Positions 44,849 to 55,100 are shown, counted from the stretch's first letter. The stretch is 61,224 bases of DNA from Deltaproteobacteria bacterium (GCA_026388735.1 JAPLJG010000108.1:1-61224); one strand, 5' to 3'. Notes: generated by a model from the sequence alone, not told the origin. Numbers and translations: made by a program.

Positions 44849-45709
44849 ATGAAAAAAGTTGCCCTGGCTCTAAGCGTACTGCTCGTAACCGCGATAACCG
44901 GCTGCGATTCCGGCCCCAAGCAACAATCCGCGCCTGTCCAAACCCTTTCCATCAAGGGTTCCGACACCATGGTCCATCTTGTCAGCTCCTGGACGGAAGA
45001 ATTCATGAAAACCAATGCCGCTGTTGACATCTCCGTGACCGGAGGCGGCTCCGGCACCGGTATCGCCGCCCTGATCAACGGGACCACCAATATCTGCGCA
45101 GCCTCCAGAGGCATGAAGGAAAAGGAACAGAAAGAAGCAGAGGCAAACAAGATTTCCCCCGTGGAAATCCCGGTGGCCCGCGACGGCATCGCCCTGATCG
45201 TGCATCCTGAAAACCCGGTGAACAGCCTGACCCTTGATCAGCTGCGCCTGATCTACACGGGTAAGGTGACCAACTGGAAGGAGGTCGGCGGTGCTGACAC
45301 CCCCATCCTCCTGCTATCCCGCGAGTCCAGTTCCGGCACCTTTGTTTTCTTCCAAGAGCATGTCTTAAACAAGGAGGATTTCAGCTCCTCAGCCCGGTTG
45401 CTCCCCGGCACCTCAGCGCTGGTGCAGGCCGTAGCCGCAGATCGCGGAGCCATCGCTTATGTGGGCTTGGGCTTTGCCGCCGAAGCAAAGGGTAAGGCGA
45501 AAACCCTTGGCATACAGGGCAAGGATCAGCCAAGCCCGGTGGCTCCCAGCGAAGAAACTGTCCGTTCCGGTGCATACCCTGTTTCCCGGCCGCTTTTCTT
45601 CTACACCAACGGCGCGCCCAAAGACACGGCAAAACAGTTCATCGATTTCTGCCTGAGTCCGGCAGGACAGAAGATAGTGCGAGAAACGGGATATGTCCCG
45701 GTCTCGTAA
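44849..45709 (+). CDS. pstS: Phosphate ABC transporter substrate-binding lipoprotein PstS
   Basis: The 286-residue protein starts MKKVALALSVLLVTAITGC, a lipoprotein signal with cysteine at about residue 19. Phosphate-binding motifs are IKGSDTMVHLVSSW, ISVTGGGSGTGIAALINGTT and LLSRESSSGTFVFFQEHV. It captures phosphate in the periplasm and delivers it to PstCA. The frame is open upstream to 44699, but AGGAG directly before 44849 fixes the start. It overlaps pstC by 17 bp. Confidence 0.95.
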   Translation: MKKVALALSVLLVTAITGCDSGPKQQSAPVQTLSIKGSDTMVHLVSSWTEEFMKTNAAVDISVTGGGSGTGIAALINGTTNICAASRGMKEKEQKEAEANKISPVEIPVARDGIALIVHPENPVNSLTLDQLRLIYTGKVTNWKEVGGADTPILLLSRESSSGTFVFFQEHVLNKEDFSSSARLLPGTSALVQAVAADRGAIAYVGLGFAAEAKGKAKTLGIQGKDQPSPVAPSEETVRSGAYPVSRPLFFYTNGAPKDTAKQFIDFCLSPAGQKIVRETGYVPVS

Positions 45710-46580
45710 GCTCCTCATAACCGACAAGTTGATGCGGCTGCTGTTGGTCGGCGCCGCATCGACCAGCGTCCTTGTCGTTTGCCTGATCTTCCTATTTTTG
45801 TTCCGGGAGGCCGGTCCGTTTGCGCTCAATCCCGGCCTGGGAAAGCTCATGGACAGCCAGTGGATCCCGGTTTCCTTTCAAGAAGAACATTTCGGCGTTG
45901 GCCCGCTGCTTTCCGGCTCCGCCCTGGTAACCGCCCTGGCCATGCTGGTCACGGTACCCATTTCCGTGCTGGTGTCCATCTACATCGCGGAGATCGCCCA
46001 TCCCACCGAGCGGGAGTTCCTCAAGCCGTTCATTGAAATCCTGGCCAGCATCCCCTCTGTGGTTCTGGGCTTTTTCGGCCTGCTGGTGGTGGCGCCCCTC
46101 ATCAAAACGATTTTTGGCCTCAGCACGGGTCTCACCGCCCTGACCGGCGCCCTGCTCCTTTCGCTGATGGCCATCCCCACCATCATCTCCCTATCGGAAG
46201 ATGCCCTGGTCAGCGTGCCCTACGCCCTGAAAAACGCCTCCCTGGCCTTGGGCGCCAGCCACCTGCAAACCATCTTCCGGGTTACCTTGCCCGCAGCCTT
46301 ACCAGGAATCGTGGCGGCGGTGATGCTCGGTATCGGCAGGGTTATCGGAGAAACCATGGCCGTGCTGATGGTCACCGGCAATTCGGCCATCCTCACATTT
46401 TCGCCTCTGTCCTCGGTGCGGACTATGACCGCCACCATCGCCGCGGAAATGGGCGAGGTGCCCTTTGGCAGCGTCCATTATCAGGCGCTTTTCTGGATAG
46501 GCATCATCCTGCTGGGCATCACCTTTTTCCTCAACATCGTTGCCCAGCGCGTGCTGAAAAAATACGGCATGATGAAATGA
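45693..46580 (+). CDS. pstC: Phosphate ABC transporter permease PstC
   Basis: The 295-residue inner membrane permease has six helices. The ABC-coupling (EAA) loop reads YALKNASLALGASHLQTIFR, and ALPGIVAAVMLGIGRVIGET continues the fold. Its start lies inside the end of pstS, and its last bases overlap the pstA start by four. It pairs with PstA to form the phosphate channel. Confidence 0.95.
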   Translation: MSRSRKLLITDKLMRLLLVGAASTSVLVVCLIFLFLFREAGPFALNPGLGKLMDSQWIPVSFQEEHFGVGPLLSGSALVTALAMLVTVPISVLVSIYIAEIAHPTEREFLKPFIEILASIPSVVLGFFGLLVVAPLIKTIFGLSTGLTALTGALLLSLMAIPTIISLSEDALVSVPYALKNASLALGASHLQTIFRVTLPAALPGIVAAVMLGIGRVIGETMAVLMVTGNSAILTFSPLSSVRTMTATIAAEMGEVPFGSVHYQALFWIGIILLGITFFLNIVAQRVLKKYGMMK

Positions 46581-47428
46581 TGAACAACTCTACAGAAAAA
46601 TTGATTCTTTTTGCCCTACGACTCATCACCTACGCCATTGTTCTGGTGATCGGCTATATTCTATTTGATATTATCCGAAACGGGGCGCCAGCCCTGAACT
46701 GGCAGTTTATCAGCGGTTTCCCGCGAAGAAGCGGGGCGGCGGGTGGCATTTTCCCGGCCATTGTCGGCACCCTGTCTCTGGTGGTGGGCACCATCGCCGT
46801 TTCCCTGCCTCTTGGCATCGGCGGGGCGATCTATCTTGCCGAATATGCGGAGCAGAACAAATTCAACACCCTGATCCGGTTGGCCATTGTCACCCTGGCC
46901 GGGGTGCCTTCCATCGTCTTTGGCCTGTTCGGCCTTGGCATCTTTGTGCTCTTCTGCGGCTTTGGCCCTTCGATCCTGGCAGGCAGCCTGACCCTGGCCT
47001 GCATGGTCCTGCCCACCATTATCGTGGCCAGTGAGGAATCGCTGCGCGCGGTCCCCAAGGGATTCCGCGACGCCAGCCTGGCGCTGGGAGCCACCAAGTG
47101 GGAGATGATCCGCACCAACATCCTGCCCTATTCCATGTCCGGCATGATAACCGGTTCGATCCTGGGCATTGGCCGGGCCGCCGGGGAAACCGCGCCCATC
47201 CTCCTGACGGTGGCCGCTTTTTATCTTCCCCGACTGCCCAACTCTATTTTTGATCAGGTCATGGCCCTACCCTACCATCTCTACATCCTTGCCACCCAGC
47301 ATCCGGAAGCGGACAAGATCAGACATATGCAATACGGCACCGCCCTGGTTCTTCTTCTGCTCGTCTTGGGCTTAAGCCTTGGCGCCATACTCATCCGAAC
47401 CCATTTCAGGAAAAAATTCCGATGGTAG
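46577..47428 (+). CDS. pstA: Phosphate ABC transporter permease PstA
   Basis: The 283-residue permease has six helices. The EAA loop reads [20 protein letters not shown], followed by [20 protein letters not shown] with the ET pair. The N-terminal periplasmic segment [20 protein letters not shown] is typical of PstA. It is translationally coupled to pstC (4-bp overlap) and pstB (7-bp overlap). Confidence 0.95.
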   Translation: MMNNSTEKLILFALRLITYAIVLVIGYILFDIIRNGAPALNWQFISGFPRRSGAAGGIFPAIVGTLSLVVGTIAVSLPLGIGGAIYLAEYAEQNKFNTLIRLAIVTLAGVPSIVFGLFGLGIFVLFCGFGPSILAGSLTLACMVLPTIIVASEESLRAVPKGFRDASLALGATKWEMIRTNILPYSMSGMITGSILGIGRAAGETAPILLTVAAFYLPRLPNSIFDQVMALPYHLYILATQHPEADKIRHMQYGTALVLLLLVLGLSLGAILIRTHFRKKFRW

Positions 47429-48216
47429 AACAGTCTCTTTACCCCAATTATCCCAAGGACCTGGAGATGGTCATCACCACCAACCAGGTCAATTTTTTCT
47501 ATGGCCCAACTCAGGCGCTTTTCGACATCTCCCTGCTGATCCCGGCCAAGCACGTCACGGCCCTGATCGGCCCATCCGGTTGCGGCAAATCCACCTTTCT
47601 CAGATGCCTGAACCGGATGAACGACACCATCCCCCACAGCCGGGTGGAGGGGGAGATCTCCATCAACCAAAAAGATATTTATGCGCCAGGCACCGATGTC
47701 GTGGAACTGCGCAAGGAGGTGGGGATGGTGTTCCAGAAATCAAACCCCTTCCCCAAGTCCATTTTCGACAATGTTGCCTACGGACCCAGGATTCACGGGG
47801 AAAAAAACCAGAAACGGTTGACGGAGATCGTGGAACAAAGCCTGCAACAGGCTGCCATCTGGGACGAGGTCAAGGACCGGTTGCAGGCCAATGCCATGGG
47901 ACTCTCAGGCGGCCAGCAGCAAAGACTCTGCATCGCCAGAGCCCTGGCGGTCGGGCCCAAGATCCTGCTCATGGATGAACCCGCCTCAGCCCTTGACCCA
48001 AAATCAACCACGCGGATCGAGGATCTGATCGGCGAGTTGCGCACCAACTACACCATTGTCATCGTCACCCACAACATGCAGCAGGCCGCCCGGGTTTCCG
48101 ACTACACCGCTTTTTTCTATGAAGGGCGCCTGATCGAATGTGATGCAACCCCGAAAATCTTTACCAATCCGCGGCAGAAACAGACAGAAGATTACATAAC
48201 CGGCCGCTTCGGATGA
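47422..48216 (+). CDS. pstB: Phosphate ABC transporter ATPase PstB
   Basis: The 264-residue ATPase has Walker [10 protein letters not shown], the PstB-typical [13 protein letters not shown] and the Q-loop [13 protein letters not shown]. The signature is [16 protein letters not shown] and Walker [14 protein letters not shown], with the switch histidine in [13 protein letters not shown]. It powers phosphate import through PstCA. It overlaps pstA by seven bases and is followed by phoU 16 bp later. Confidence 0.97.
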   Translation: MVEQSLYPNYPKDLEMVITTNQVNFFYGPTQALFDISLLIPAKHVTALIGPSGCGKSTFLRCLNRMNDTIPHSRVEGEISINQKDIYAPGTDVVELRKEVGMVFQKSNPFPKSIFDNVAYGPRIHGEKNQKRLTEIVEQSLQQAAIWDEVKDRLQANAMGLSGGQQQRLCIARALAVGPKILLMDEPASALDPKSTTRIEDLIGELRTNYTIVIVTHNMQQAARVSDYTAFFYEGRLIECDATPKIFTNPRQKQTEDYITGRFG

Positions 48217-48232
48217 AAAGGGAGTAACGATC

Positions 48233-48901
48233 ATGGCAAAACACATGCAGCACGACATCGACAAACTGAAGGCAAAAATCATCGCCATGGGCGAAGCCGT
48301 GGAAGACCGGGTCTATCAAGCCACGCTTTCCGTGATCAACCGTGATCCGGGCAAGGCAAATGCGGTGATCAAGGGGGATCGGGACGTTGACGACATGGAG
48401 GTGGACATTGAGGAGGATTGCCTGAAGATTCTCGCTCTGTATCAGCCGGTGGCCATCGACCTGCGCTTTATCGTGGCGGCGCTGAAAATCAACAGCGATC
48501 TGGAACGGATCGGAGATCTGGCGGTGAACATCGCAGAACGGGGGTTATTCCTTGCCGGGCAAGAGCAGTTTGAGATCCCCTTTGACCTGACGGCCATGGT
48601 CAATCTGGCCGAAAAGATGGTCACGGAAAGCATTGACGCCCTGATCAACCATGATGTGCGCCTAGCCCACCAGATCCGGGCAGCGGACGACACCATGGAC
48701 GCCATGAATCGGGAGATGTACACCCAACTCAAGGGGATGCTCACCACCGATACCGAGCATGTGAACAACCTGCTGCATGTCCTCTCCGTGGGGCGGCATC
48801 TGGAAAGGATTGCCGACCACGCAACCAACATCGCCGAGGATGTCATCTATCTGGTCGATGCCCAGATTATCCGGCACACACCCGAACTCTACGATGAATA
48901 G
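48233..48901 (+). CDS. phoU: Phosphate signalling protein PhoU
   Basis: The 222-residue protein is two three-helix repeats with metal-binding stretches such as ERIGDLAVNIAERGLFL and HLERIADHATNIAEDVIYL. PhoU links the Pst transporter to PhoR/PhoB signalling and limits phosphate uptake. It ends the pst operon. No phoB/phoR pair adjoins it, so the regulator must lie elsewhere, unless the system at 52.8-54.9 kb serves, for which I see no evidence. Confidence 0.95.
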   Translation: MAKHMQHDIDKLKAKIIAMGEAVEDRVYQATLSVINRDPGKANAVIKGDRDVDDMEVDIEEDCLKILALYQPVAIDLRFIVAALKINSDLERIGDLAVNIAERGLFLAGQEQFEIPFDLTAMVNLAEKMVTESIDALINHDVRLAHQIRAADDTMDAMNREMYTQLKGMLTTDTEHVNNLLHVLSVGRHLERIADHATNIAEDVIYLVDAQIIRHTPELYDE

Positions 48902-48934
48902 GCATGGACGCAGCAGACCTGGCCTTGCCCAGCC

Positions 48935-49681
48935 TTAGGACGAGATGTCGATGGTGCCTTTTTTCTTGAGAATGCGCAGGCCGATATAGATGGGGAACAG
49001 CACGAGCACAATGCCCGCAGCATATGGAGCATAGGCCGATTCGCTGACCGTGGTGCCATGGAGAAAATACTCCCGCCACAACGGAATCAGCGCCAGGGCG
49101 ACAAAGGTCCAGAAGGCGGTGCCGCTGTCTTTGATCGCGGCGCGCCACCAATGAAAGTTGAACCCGGACAGGGTCTGGCCGATATTGGCAAACGACGGCC
49201 ACAACCGGCACGTCCTGCGACAGAAAGCTTCGTATTCCTCCCCGAATTTTCCCTGCAAAAACTTCTCCTCAGTGGCCATAATCGCATAGTAGAAGAAGAC
49301 GAAAAACGGCAGCACCGTGACAAAAGCCAAGGGTGCGCCGCCATACAGACCGATGCCGATGGCAATCAGGATGTTGCCAAGATACATGGGATTGCGGACA
49401 TGGTTGTAGATGCCGCCGGTCACCAAACGGCTGGCGTTGACCTTGCCATCTTTACCGCCCCGTTCGATGTAGTCAAAGCCAATGGTAAAGAAACGCAAGC
49501 CCTCGCCGAGCAAGGTCACGGCCAAACCCAGATTGGTCAACCAGATGGTGACGGTCTCGTTGACGATCACCTGCGGCCTGAACACAAAGAGCATGACAAT
49601 AAAGATGACCGGGAACATATAGGCCCGGTAGCGGAAGAAAAAGTTTCCGGCCCCGACCATAAAGGGATTGCTCAGTCTCAT
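48935..49681 (-). CDS. Isoprenylcysteine carboxyl methyltransferase-like membrane protein
   Basis: The 248-residue protein has five or six hydrophobic segments and the ICMT/phospholipid methyltransferase signature GIYNHVRNPMYLGNILIAIG. EEKFLQGKFGEEYEAFCRR follows. The superfamily methylates lipids or small hydrophobic substrates with SAM; the substrate here is unknown. Its start overlaps the cmoA stop by four bases, so the two are coupled. The C-terminal extension (about 195-248) carries additional membrane segments. Confidence 0.85.
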   Translation of the reverse strand: MRLSNPFMVGAGNFFFRYRAYMFPVIFIVMLFVFRPQVIVNETVTIWLTNLGLAVTLLGEGLRFFTIGFDYIERGGKDGKVNASRLVTGGIYNHVRNPMYLGNILIAIGIGLYGGAPLAFVTVLPFFVFFYYAIMATEEKFLQGKFGEEYEAFCRRTCRLWPSFANIGQTLSGFNFHWWRAAIKDSGTAFWTFVALALIPLWREYFLHGTTVSESAYAPYAAGIVLVLFPIYIGLRILKKKGTIDISS

Positions 49682-50412
49682 TTCGCCACCTTACGAATGA
49701 TATAGCCGCAGAAGTTGTACCACTTGAAAAAGATCTCGCATTCGCTGAAGCCATTCTGCAAGACGAGTTCCTCGTTTTCCTGCACCCGGTAGGGGATGAG
49801 GACATTTTCCAGGGCCTCGCGTTTCTGGCTGATCTCAAGCTTGCTGTAGCCGCTGGCCTCTTTGAAATCATAGTAGTACTTGATGAAAAACCGGTTGAGC
49901 AGCGAATCCCGGCTCAGCACCTTCTCGATAAGGATCATGCAGCCGTTTTCGTTGACCCCCTTGGCAATACTCTGGATCAAGCGCTCCCGGTTCAGGGGCC
50001 TGACGAACTGGAGGGTGAGGTTCATGATCACCACCGAGGCGTTCTCGACCCGGACCTCGTTGTTGAGATCCATGCACTCAAGATGGTAATCATGCTGCAT
50101 GCCGTGGCCCTTCAGCTTTTCCTCGGCTTTTTTCAGCATCTCCTCGGAATAATCGCAGCCCACCATCCTTACGCCCGCAGGGAGGATGGGATCAAGCTGG
50201 ATCAGGGTCGTTCCGGTGGAGCAGCCCAGGTCGTAGACGTTCGTTCCCGGCACGGCGAAATCCAGGGTCAGTTCGGCCATCATCCGCTGCACTTCAAGAT
50301 AAAAAGGAATCGAACGAACCAGCATGTCGTCAAAGACGGACGCAGTCTTCGCGTCAAAACTGAAATCCGCCACCGTGCCCAGAGGGGTTGCAAAAATTTT
50401 ATCTTTGCCCAT
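49678..50412 (-). CDS. cmoA: Carboxy-S-adenosyl-L-methionine synthase (CmoA)
   Basis: The 244-residue enzyme makes carboxy-SAM from SAM and prephenate, for the cmo5U wobble modification of tRNA. Family landmarks are FDDMLVRSIPFYLEVQRMM, the SAM motif VYDLGCSTGTTLIQL, CDYSEEMLKKAEEKL and VIMNLTLQFVRPLNRERLI. CmoB, the usual partner, is not beside it. Instead it is coupled to the ICMT-like methyltransferase gene. Confidence 0.92.
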   Translation of the reverse strand: MGKDKIFATPLGTVADFSFDAKTASVFDDMLVRSIPFYLEVQRMMAELTLDFAVPGTNVYDLGCSTGTTLIQLDPILPAGVRMVGCDYSEEMLKKAEEKLKGHGMQHDYHLECMDLNNEVRVENASVVIMNLTLQFVRPLNRERLIQSIAKGVNENGCMILIEKVLSRDSLLNRFFIKYYYDFKEASGYSKLEISQKREALENVLIPYRVQENEELVLQNGFSECEIFFKWYNFCGYIIRKVAK

Positions 50413-50548
50413 GAATACTCTCTTCTGCTAGGGATTCTTGAGTCCGCCACAGGACATGCGTCCCGGGCCGAATGCTTCGTGCGGTTGCTGCAAACCAATT
50501 TCCTTCATTATCACAAAGCGTGGCGAAAGTCCATGCCTATCCCCTTTT

Positions 50549-50725
50549 TTACCGTCCCGGAGCGGGACCCCGTACCGCAGCCCGGCTAACCCTGGGGAGC
50601 TTCTCTTCCCCTGACCAGCGGTCCAAGCCCCTCTGGTAGAGCAGACTGGCTCCCTGATAGGAACAGATGGCCTTAGCGCTCAGATCCTTATTCTCGTCCA
50701 CCGGAACCAACACCGCATCCTGCAT
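50549..50725 (-). CDS. Hypothetical small protein (weak call)
   Basis: The 58-codon frame starts MQDAVLVPVDENKDLSAKA, with GAAGAG before the ATG, 18 bp downstream of the LtaS-like stop codon. The first half reads like a protein, whereas the end (SRAAVRGPAPGR) looks like non-coding GC-rich sequence. I recognise no family. It could be the remnant of a longer gene. Confidence 0.3.
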   Translation of the reverse strand: MQDAVLVPVDENKDLSAKAICSYQGASLLYQRGLDRWSGEEKLPRVSRAAVRGPAPGR

Positions 50726-50743
50726 GGTCTCTTCAACCACCTG

Positions 50744-52606
50744 TTACTGGCCAATCCCCTGTCGTTCATTGAGGATGGCCAGATAGCCCCCCTCCAGATA
50801 ACCAAGCCGCTGATAGTTTCCGATAAAGGCACGGGGCGTAAAATCAGCAGCTAAAATATCCTTGCCAAAGAATTTGCTGTAGTATTGCCACTTCAAAAGG
50901 CCAAACAGGGTGGGCCCCAGGTCCACCTGGCTTGCCAGGGTGGAATTCACCCCCGGCTTAATGATTCCCGGGCCATAAAAAATCAAAGGGATATGGTAGC
51001 TGTGCACCGGAAGTTCCTGCCGACCAGCACTCCCGGCACAATGGTCCGCGACAATGATAAAGATGGTGTTGTCAAACCAGGGATGATGCCGTGCCTCGTC
51101 AATGAACCTACCGATGGCATAATCGGTGTACTTGACCCCGCCTGGCCGCCCGGTTTTTGACGGGATATCGATCTTCCCCTCGGGATAGGTAAAAGGTCTG
51201 TGATTTGAAGTGGTCATCACATACCCGAAGAATGGCTTCTTTTGGCTTGCAGACTGGTCGAATTCCCGCAGAGCCCGGCCCAGGATATCCTCGTCGCACA
51301 CCCCCCAGATATTGGCAAAACTGATCTCGTCCGCGCTGAGATTGGAGCGATCGGTAACGTCAAAGCCGTTGCCGCCGAAAAAGGCGTTCATGTTGTCAAA
51401 ATACCCGAAACCGCCATAGAAAAACCTGGTGTCATAGCCTTTGTCCCGAAAAACAAAGCCTAAGGAAAACATATTGGCGTTGTTGGGTCGCTTGACAATG
51501 GACTGCCCCGGCGTCGGCGGCACAGAGAGGGTGACTGCCTCCATCCCGCGCACGGTCCGATTGCCCGTGGCATACAGCCGATTAAACAGCAGACCGTCCT
51601 TGGCCAGGGCGTCGAGATTGGGGGTAAGGCCCGCAGTGTTGCCAAAAGAGCCGAGATACTCCGCACTCAGGCTTTCCACCATAATCAACACGACGTTGTG
51701 GCGTTTCTCCGGAGCTGCTGAGGTAAGTACCCGCTCTATGTCCGTGGGGTTATCGTCGACATAGCGGCTGTTTTTGGTCTTAAGCAGGGCACGCAGACCG
51801 GTGAATGCGGCCTTTTCATCCATGTTTTTATAAAAAGTCGCGTAGTCCAGACTGTTGTTGCGAAAGGCGGAAAACAACTGGTAGATGCCATTCTCCGCCA
51901 GTTCCTTTTCATAGCGGTTACCAAAGGCCGCACCAGGAAGGGAACCATCCACGGTCAAAAATAGGACTACGGGCAAGAGCAGAAAGGCTGCACCAGCACC
52001 CAGGCGGGCGGCAAGACCGGAGGCTGAGCGTCCCTGTTGTCGCTCCGAGACAATAACCGCTTCCAGCCGAGGCCGGATGACGATAAAAATCAAGGCTGCA
52101 ACAACGCCAACCATGGAGAGGAGCAGGGACACCGGATAGGACTCGCGGATATTGCCGATCACCTCATGGGTATAAACCAGATAGTCCACAGCAATAAAGT
52201 TGAAACGTACGCCAAACTCATCCCAAAACAGCCATTCAGCCAGGGCAGAAAAAACCAGGCCATAGCTCAGGGTAAAGACAAGGGGATAGAGAACAACCCG
52301 CTGCCAGCGGCTGACAAAAAACCGCTGGGGCATGAGCACCAGATACAGAACAATGGGAATAGCGAAATACACGGCATTGGCCAGATCATACAACAGACCG
52401 ACCAGAAAAATCCCCCCCACAATTAGGGGGGAATGCCCGATCTGTGACCAACTCCAGCTCAATAACGCCAGGCGTACGCCAAAGGCATACAGGCTGTACC
52501 AGAGGAAGAACAGACGGAGGAGCTGAAAACGAGCCAGAGACGGAAGACGAGACAATACGTTAGATATGATTTTTGACATAATGGGGGCCAGCCAGCTCCA
52601 TTGCAT
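50744..52606 (-). CDS. LTA synthase-family membrane sulfatase-fold enzyme
   Basis: The 620-residue protein starts MQWSWLAPIM behind AGGGG. Five N-terminal membrane helices (about residues 25-230) are followed by a periplasmic alkaline-phosphatase-fold domain. Metal and nucleophile residues lie in LIMVESLSAEYLGSFGN, the Thr of TGNRTVRGMEAVTLS and IIVADHCAGS. In Firmicutes LtaS polymerises glycerol phosphate; in Gram-negatives relatives add phosphoglycerol or phosphoethanolamine to periplasmic glycans or lipid A. The exact substrate is unknown. It is downstream of a two-component system and likely responds to it. Confidence 0.9.
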   Translation of the reverse strand: MQWSWLAPIMSKIISNVLSRLPSLARFQLLRLFFLWYSLYAFGVRLALLSWSWSQIGHSPLIVGGIFLVGLLYDLANAVYFAIPIVLYLVLMPQRFFVSRWQRVVLYPLVFTLSYGLVFSALAEWLFWDEFGVRFNFIAVDYLVYTHEVIGNIRESYPVSLLLSMVGVVAALIFIVIRPRLEAVIVSERQQGRSASGLAARLGAGAAFLLLPVVLFLTVDGSLPGAAFGNRYEKELAENGIYQLFSAFRNNSLDYATFYKNMDEKAAFTGLRALLKTKNSRYVDDNPTDIERVLTSAAPEKRHNVVLIMVESLSAEYLGSFGNTAGLTPNLDALAKDGLLFNRLYATGNRTVRGMEAVTLSVPPTPGQSIVKRPNNANMFSLGFVFRDKGYDTRFFYGGFGYFDNMNAFFGGNGFDVTDRSNLSADEISFANIWGVCDEDILGRALREFDQSASQKKPFFGYVMTTSNHRPFTYPEGKIDIPSKTGRPGGVKYTDYAIGRFIDEARHHPWFDNTIFIIVADHCAGSAGRQELPVHSYHIPLIFYGPGIIKPGVNSTLASQVDLGPTLFGLLKWQYYSKFFGKDILAADFTPRAFIGNYQRLGYLEGGYLAILNERQGIGQ

Positions 52607-52787
52607 AAGCCCACCCCTTGCCTGCGGTCGGAATGACCACAAATTTTTCCCAGGGGCAGAGCATTGCTTCGCCTGAATCTAGCATGCCAACAATTGCCAG
52701 AAGATTGCTTGAACCTTACAAACGTGAAAGGTTCAAGCTTGAAGAAGCTCATGGACAGGCGGGACGCGCATGCACTGAGAAAGCGAA

Positions 52788-54203
52788 TCAGGACAGCAAT
52801 GAGCACTCGGCAGGCAGCCGCAAGATGAACGTCGCCCCCTGACTGGGCGCACTTTCCACCTCGATGCTCCCGGCATGGGCATGGATAACCGCCTTGACAA
52901 GGCTTAAGCCCAGGCCAAGGCCCCGCTGGCTGCGGCTGTGATCTCCTCGATACAGCCGATCAAAAATCCGAGACAGGTCGTGGGGCGGGATGCCTGCCCC
53001 GGTATCCTGCACACGGATCACCACCTTCCCAGCCTGACGGGCACAGACGAGTTCGATGCGGCCACCGGGCGGCGTATGTTTGAGACTGTTATCCAGCAGA
53101 TTGCCAATAACCTGCCGCATCCGATCCATATCCGCCATCAACGTAAGATCAGCCGGACCGGAAACAACAACTGTCACCCCATTTTCCTCCGCCACATACT
53201 GATACAAATCTACCACCTCGGCAAGAAGCGAGACAACATCAACGGGTTGCCGATGCAACTTCATCACCCCTGTCTCCGCCTCGGAGATGTCCATCAGAGT
53301 ATTAAGCATGGTGATGATCCGTTCTGACTCTTCGGCGCAGTCCAGCAGGGCCTCGCGCAAGGTCTCCGCCTTGTTGTCGGACTGCAAGGCGATTTCGATC
53401 CCGGCCCGCATTCGGGTCACCGGGGTGCGCAGATCATGGGCTACATTATCCAGGGCAGCCCGCATACCGGTAAGCAATTGCTCGATCTTTTCCAGCATGG
53501 TGTTGAAAAGTCGAACCAGTTCGTCCAGTTCGTCGCCGGTCTGCCGCGATGGCACCCTGGCGTCCATTTTGCCGATATCGATGCTGCGCACGACCTGAAT
53601 GAGGTCGCGCACCGGCCGCAGGGAGCGAAAGGCCAGAAAGAACCCGCCGGCAAAACCGAAGATGATCATCGGCAGCATGATTCCCGCAAAAACCTCCCCG
53701 AAATAATCCAGGATTTTTTGCCGTTCCCCGGAACCCCTGCCGATCTGGAGCAGATATCCGCTCCCCAGCCGCCTGCTGACAATCTCGAGGGAATCGTCTC
53801 TTCCTTCAGCAGGAAGGACGATCCAGCCATCGGCTCCTCCCCCGCTGCGGAACAGGGGAGAAAATTCTCTATCCAACTGGTGCCATTCCGGCGGCAAAGT
53901 GACAATCAACGATTGACCGGTGGAGTCGGCCACCCGCACAAAAAAACCAGCCTGACTGTTATGATCATCCTCAAGACGGATCTCGGCGAGCATCCCCTGA
54001 AGACCGCTCTGCTCTTCCTGCAAGGTATATTCGTTGAGTTTGGCCAAGATAATGTTGCGATCCTTTTCTTTGATCGCGGAACGCAGGGGGAAATAGAGCA
54101 GGGCGAAAAGCAGGAGGGAGCTGGAAATAAAAATAAGGGAATACCACAGGGCCAGCCGGAAGCCCGTGGTTTTTGCCAGCCGTTTAATCGTTACCAAGGG
54201 CAT
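52788..54203 (-). CDS. Sensor histidine kinase (OmpR-system partner)
   Basis: The 471-residue membrane kinase has helices at about 15-38 and 170-192, with a periplasmic sensor domain of about 130 residues between. HAMP follows at about 193-245 and HisKA with ALDNVAHDLRTPVTRMRAG. The intact ATPase has an N box (QVIGNLLDNSLKHTP), G1 (QDTGAGIPP) and G2 (RGLGLGLSLVKAV). Its start overlaps the regulator stop by 20 bp. It probably phosphorylates that regulator in response to an envelope signal. Confidence 0.94.
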   Translation of the reverse strand: MPLVTIKRLAKTTGFRLALWYSLIFISSSLLLFALLYFPLRSAIKEKDRNIILAKLNEYTLQEEQSGLQGMLAEIRLEDDHNSQAGFFVRVADSTGQSLIVTLPPEWHQLDREFSPLFRSGGGADGWIVLPAEGRDDSLEIVSRRLGSGYLLQIGRGSGERQKILDYFGEVFAGIMLPMIIFGFAGGFFLAFRSLRPVRDLIQVVRSIDIGKMDARVPSRQTGDELDELVRLFNTMLEKIEQLLTGMRAALDNVAHDLRTPVTRMRAGIEIALQSDNKAETLREALLDCAEESERIITMLNTLMDISEAETGVMKLHRQPVDVVSLLAEVVDLYQYVAEENGVTVVVSGPADLTLMADMDRMRQVIGNLLDNSLKHTPPGGRIELVCARQAGKVVIRVQDTGAGIPPHDLSRIFDRLYRGDHSRSQRGLGLGLSLVKAVIHAHAGSIEVESAPSQGATFILRLPAECSLLS

Positions 54204-54864
54204 AGCCGACCCCGCGAATCGTTTGAATCAGCTTGCGTCCGAAATCCCGGTCAATCTTATTGCGCAACCGGCAGATAAGCACATCCACCACATTGGTCTG
54301 GGGATCAAAATTATAATCCCAGACATGCTCGAGAATCATGGTTTTTGAGATGACCCGGCTTGGGTTGCCCATGAGATATTCAAGAAGGGCAAATTCCCTG
54401 GGTTGGAGATCGATCTTGCGCTCTGCTCTGTAGACCTCCCGCTTCAATTTGTCTAGAGACAAATCCCCTACCCGCAGGACCGTGGCTTCCGGCGCGGCAC
54501 CTGCCCGGCGGATCAGGGCCTGAACCCTGGCCAACAACTCGGAAAAAGAAAACGGCTTGGTGAGATAATCATCCCCCCCGGCCTGTAGTCCCTTGATCCG
54601 ATCCTCAACCGAACGCTTGGCGCTCAAGATGATCACCGGGGTGTTGATCTGCCGACGACGGAGCTGATCAAGCAGAGAAAGGCCATCAAGCCTTGGCAGC
54701 ATGATATCAAGAACGGCAAGGTCATAGGCGCCGTCCAGCGCCCGGACAAGGCCATCCTCGCCGTTGTCGGCAACATCCACGGAAAAACCAGCCTGACGGA
54801 GTCCCATGCTGATGAAAGAAGCAATTTTAGGATCATCTTCGACTACGAGTATGCGCATGGCCAC
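54184..54864 (-). CDS. OmpR/PhoB-family response regulator
   Basis: The 226-residue regulator has a receiver domain with acidic pocket VVEDDPKIAS, phospho-acceptor Asp in LAVLDIMLPRLDG and Lys in LTKPFSFSEL. The winged-helix domain ends FGRKLIQTIRGVGYALGND. It is encoded before and overlaps its kinase. An LtaS-like gene lies on each side, one downstream on the same strand and one divergent at 55101. Both are candidate targets. Confidence 0.95.
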   Translation of the reverse strand: MAMRILVVEDDPKIASFISMGLRQAGFSVDVADNGEDGLVRALDGAYDLAVLDIMLPRLDGLSLLDQLRRRQINTPVIILSAKRSVEDRIKGLQAGGDDYLTKPFSFSELLARVQALIRRAGAAPEATVLRVGDLSLDKLKREVYRAERKIDLQPREFALLEYLMGNPSRVISKTMILEHVWDYNFDPQTNVVDVLICRLRNKIDRDFGRKLIQTIRGVGYALGND

Positions 54865-55100
54865 CTTATCCTGAAAAAATCACCGTCTCCCTCACAAAGA
54901 TTAGCAGGCCTGCTTTCAACCGGCAATCAGAACTTTGCCGGAGAAGAAAAGAGAATGGCCGCCTTTCGCAAAAAAAGAATATGTGCGAGCAGATCGGGCG
55001 GTATGGTATAGTTCCACGCTATGTTGTTTTCCGGCCCTAAGCTCATTATTGTCCGGAACATGCCGGAATTACCGGCAACGAGACCTCTTTTCCCCACACA

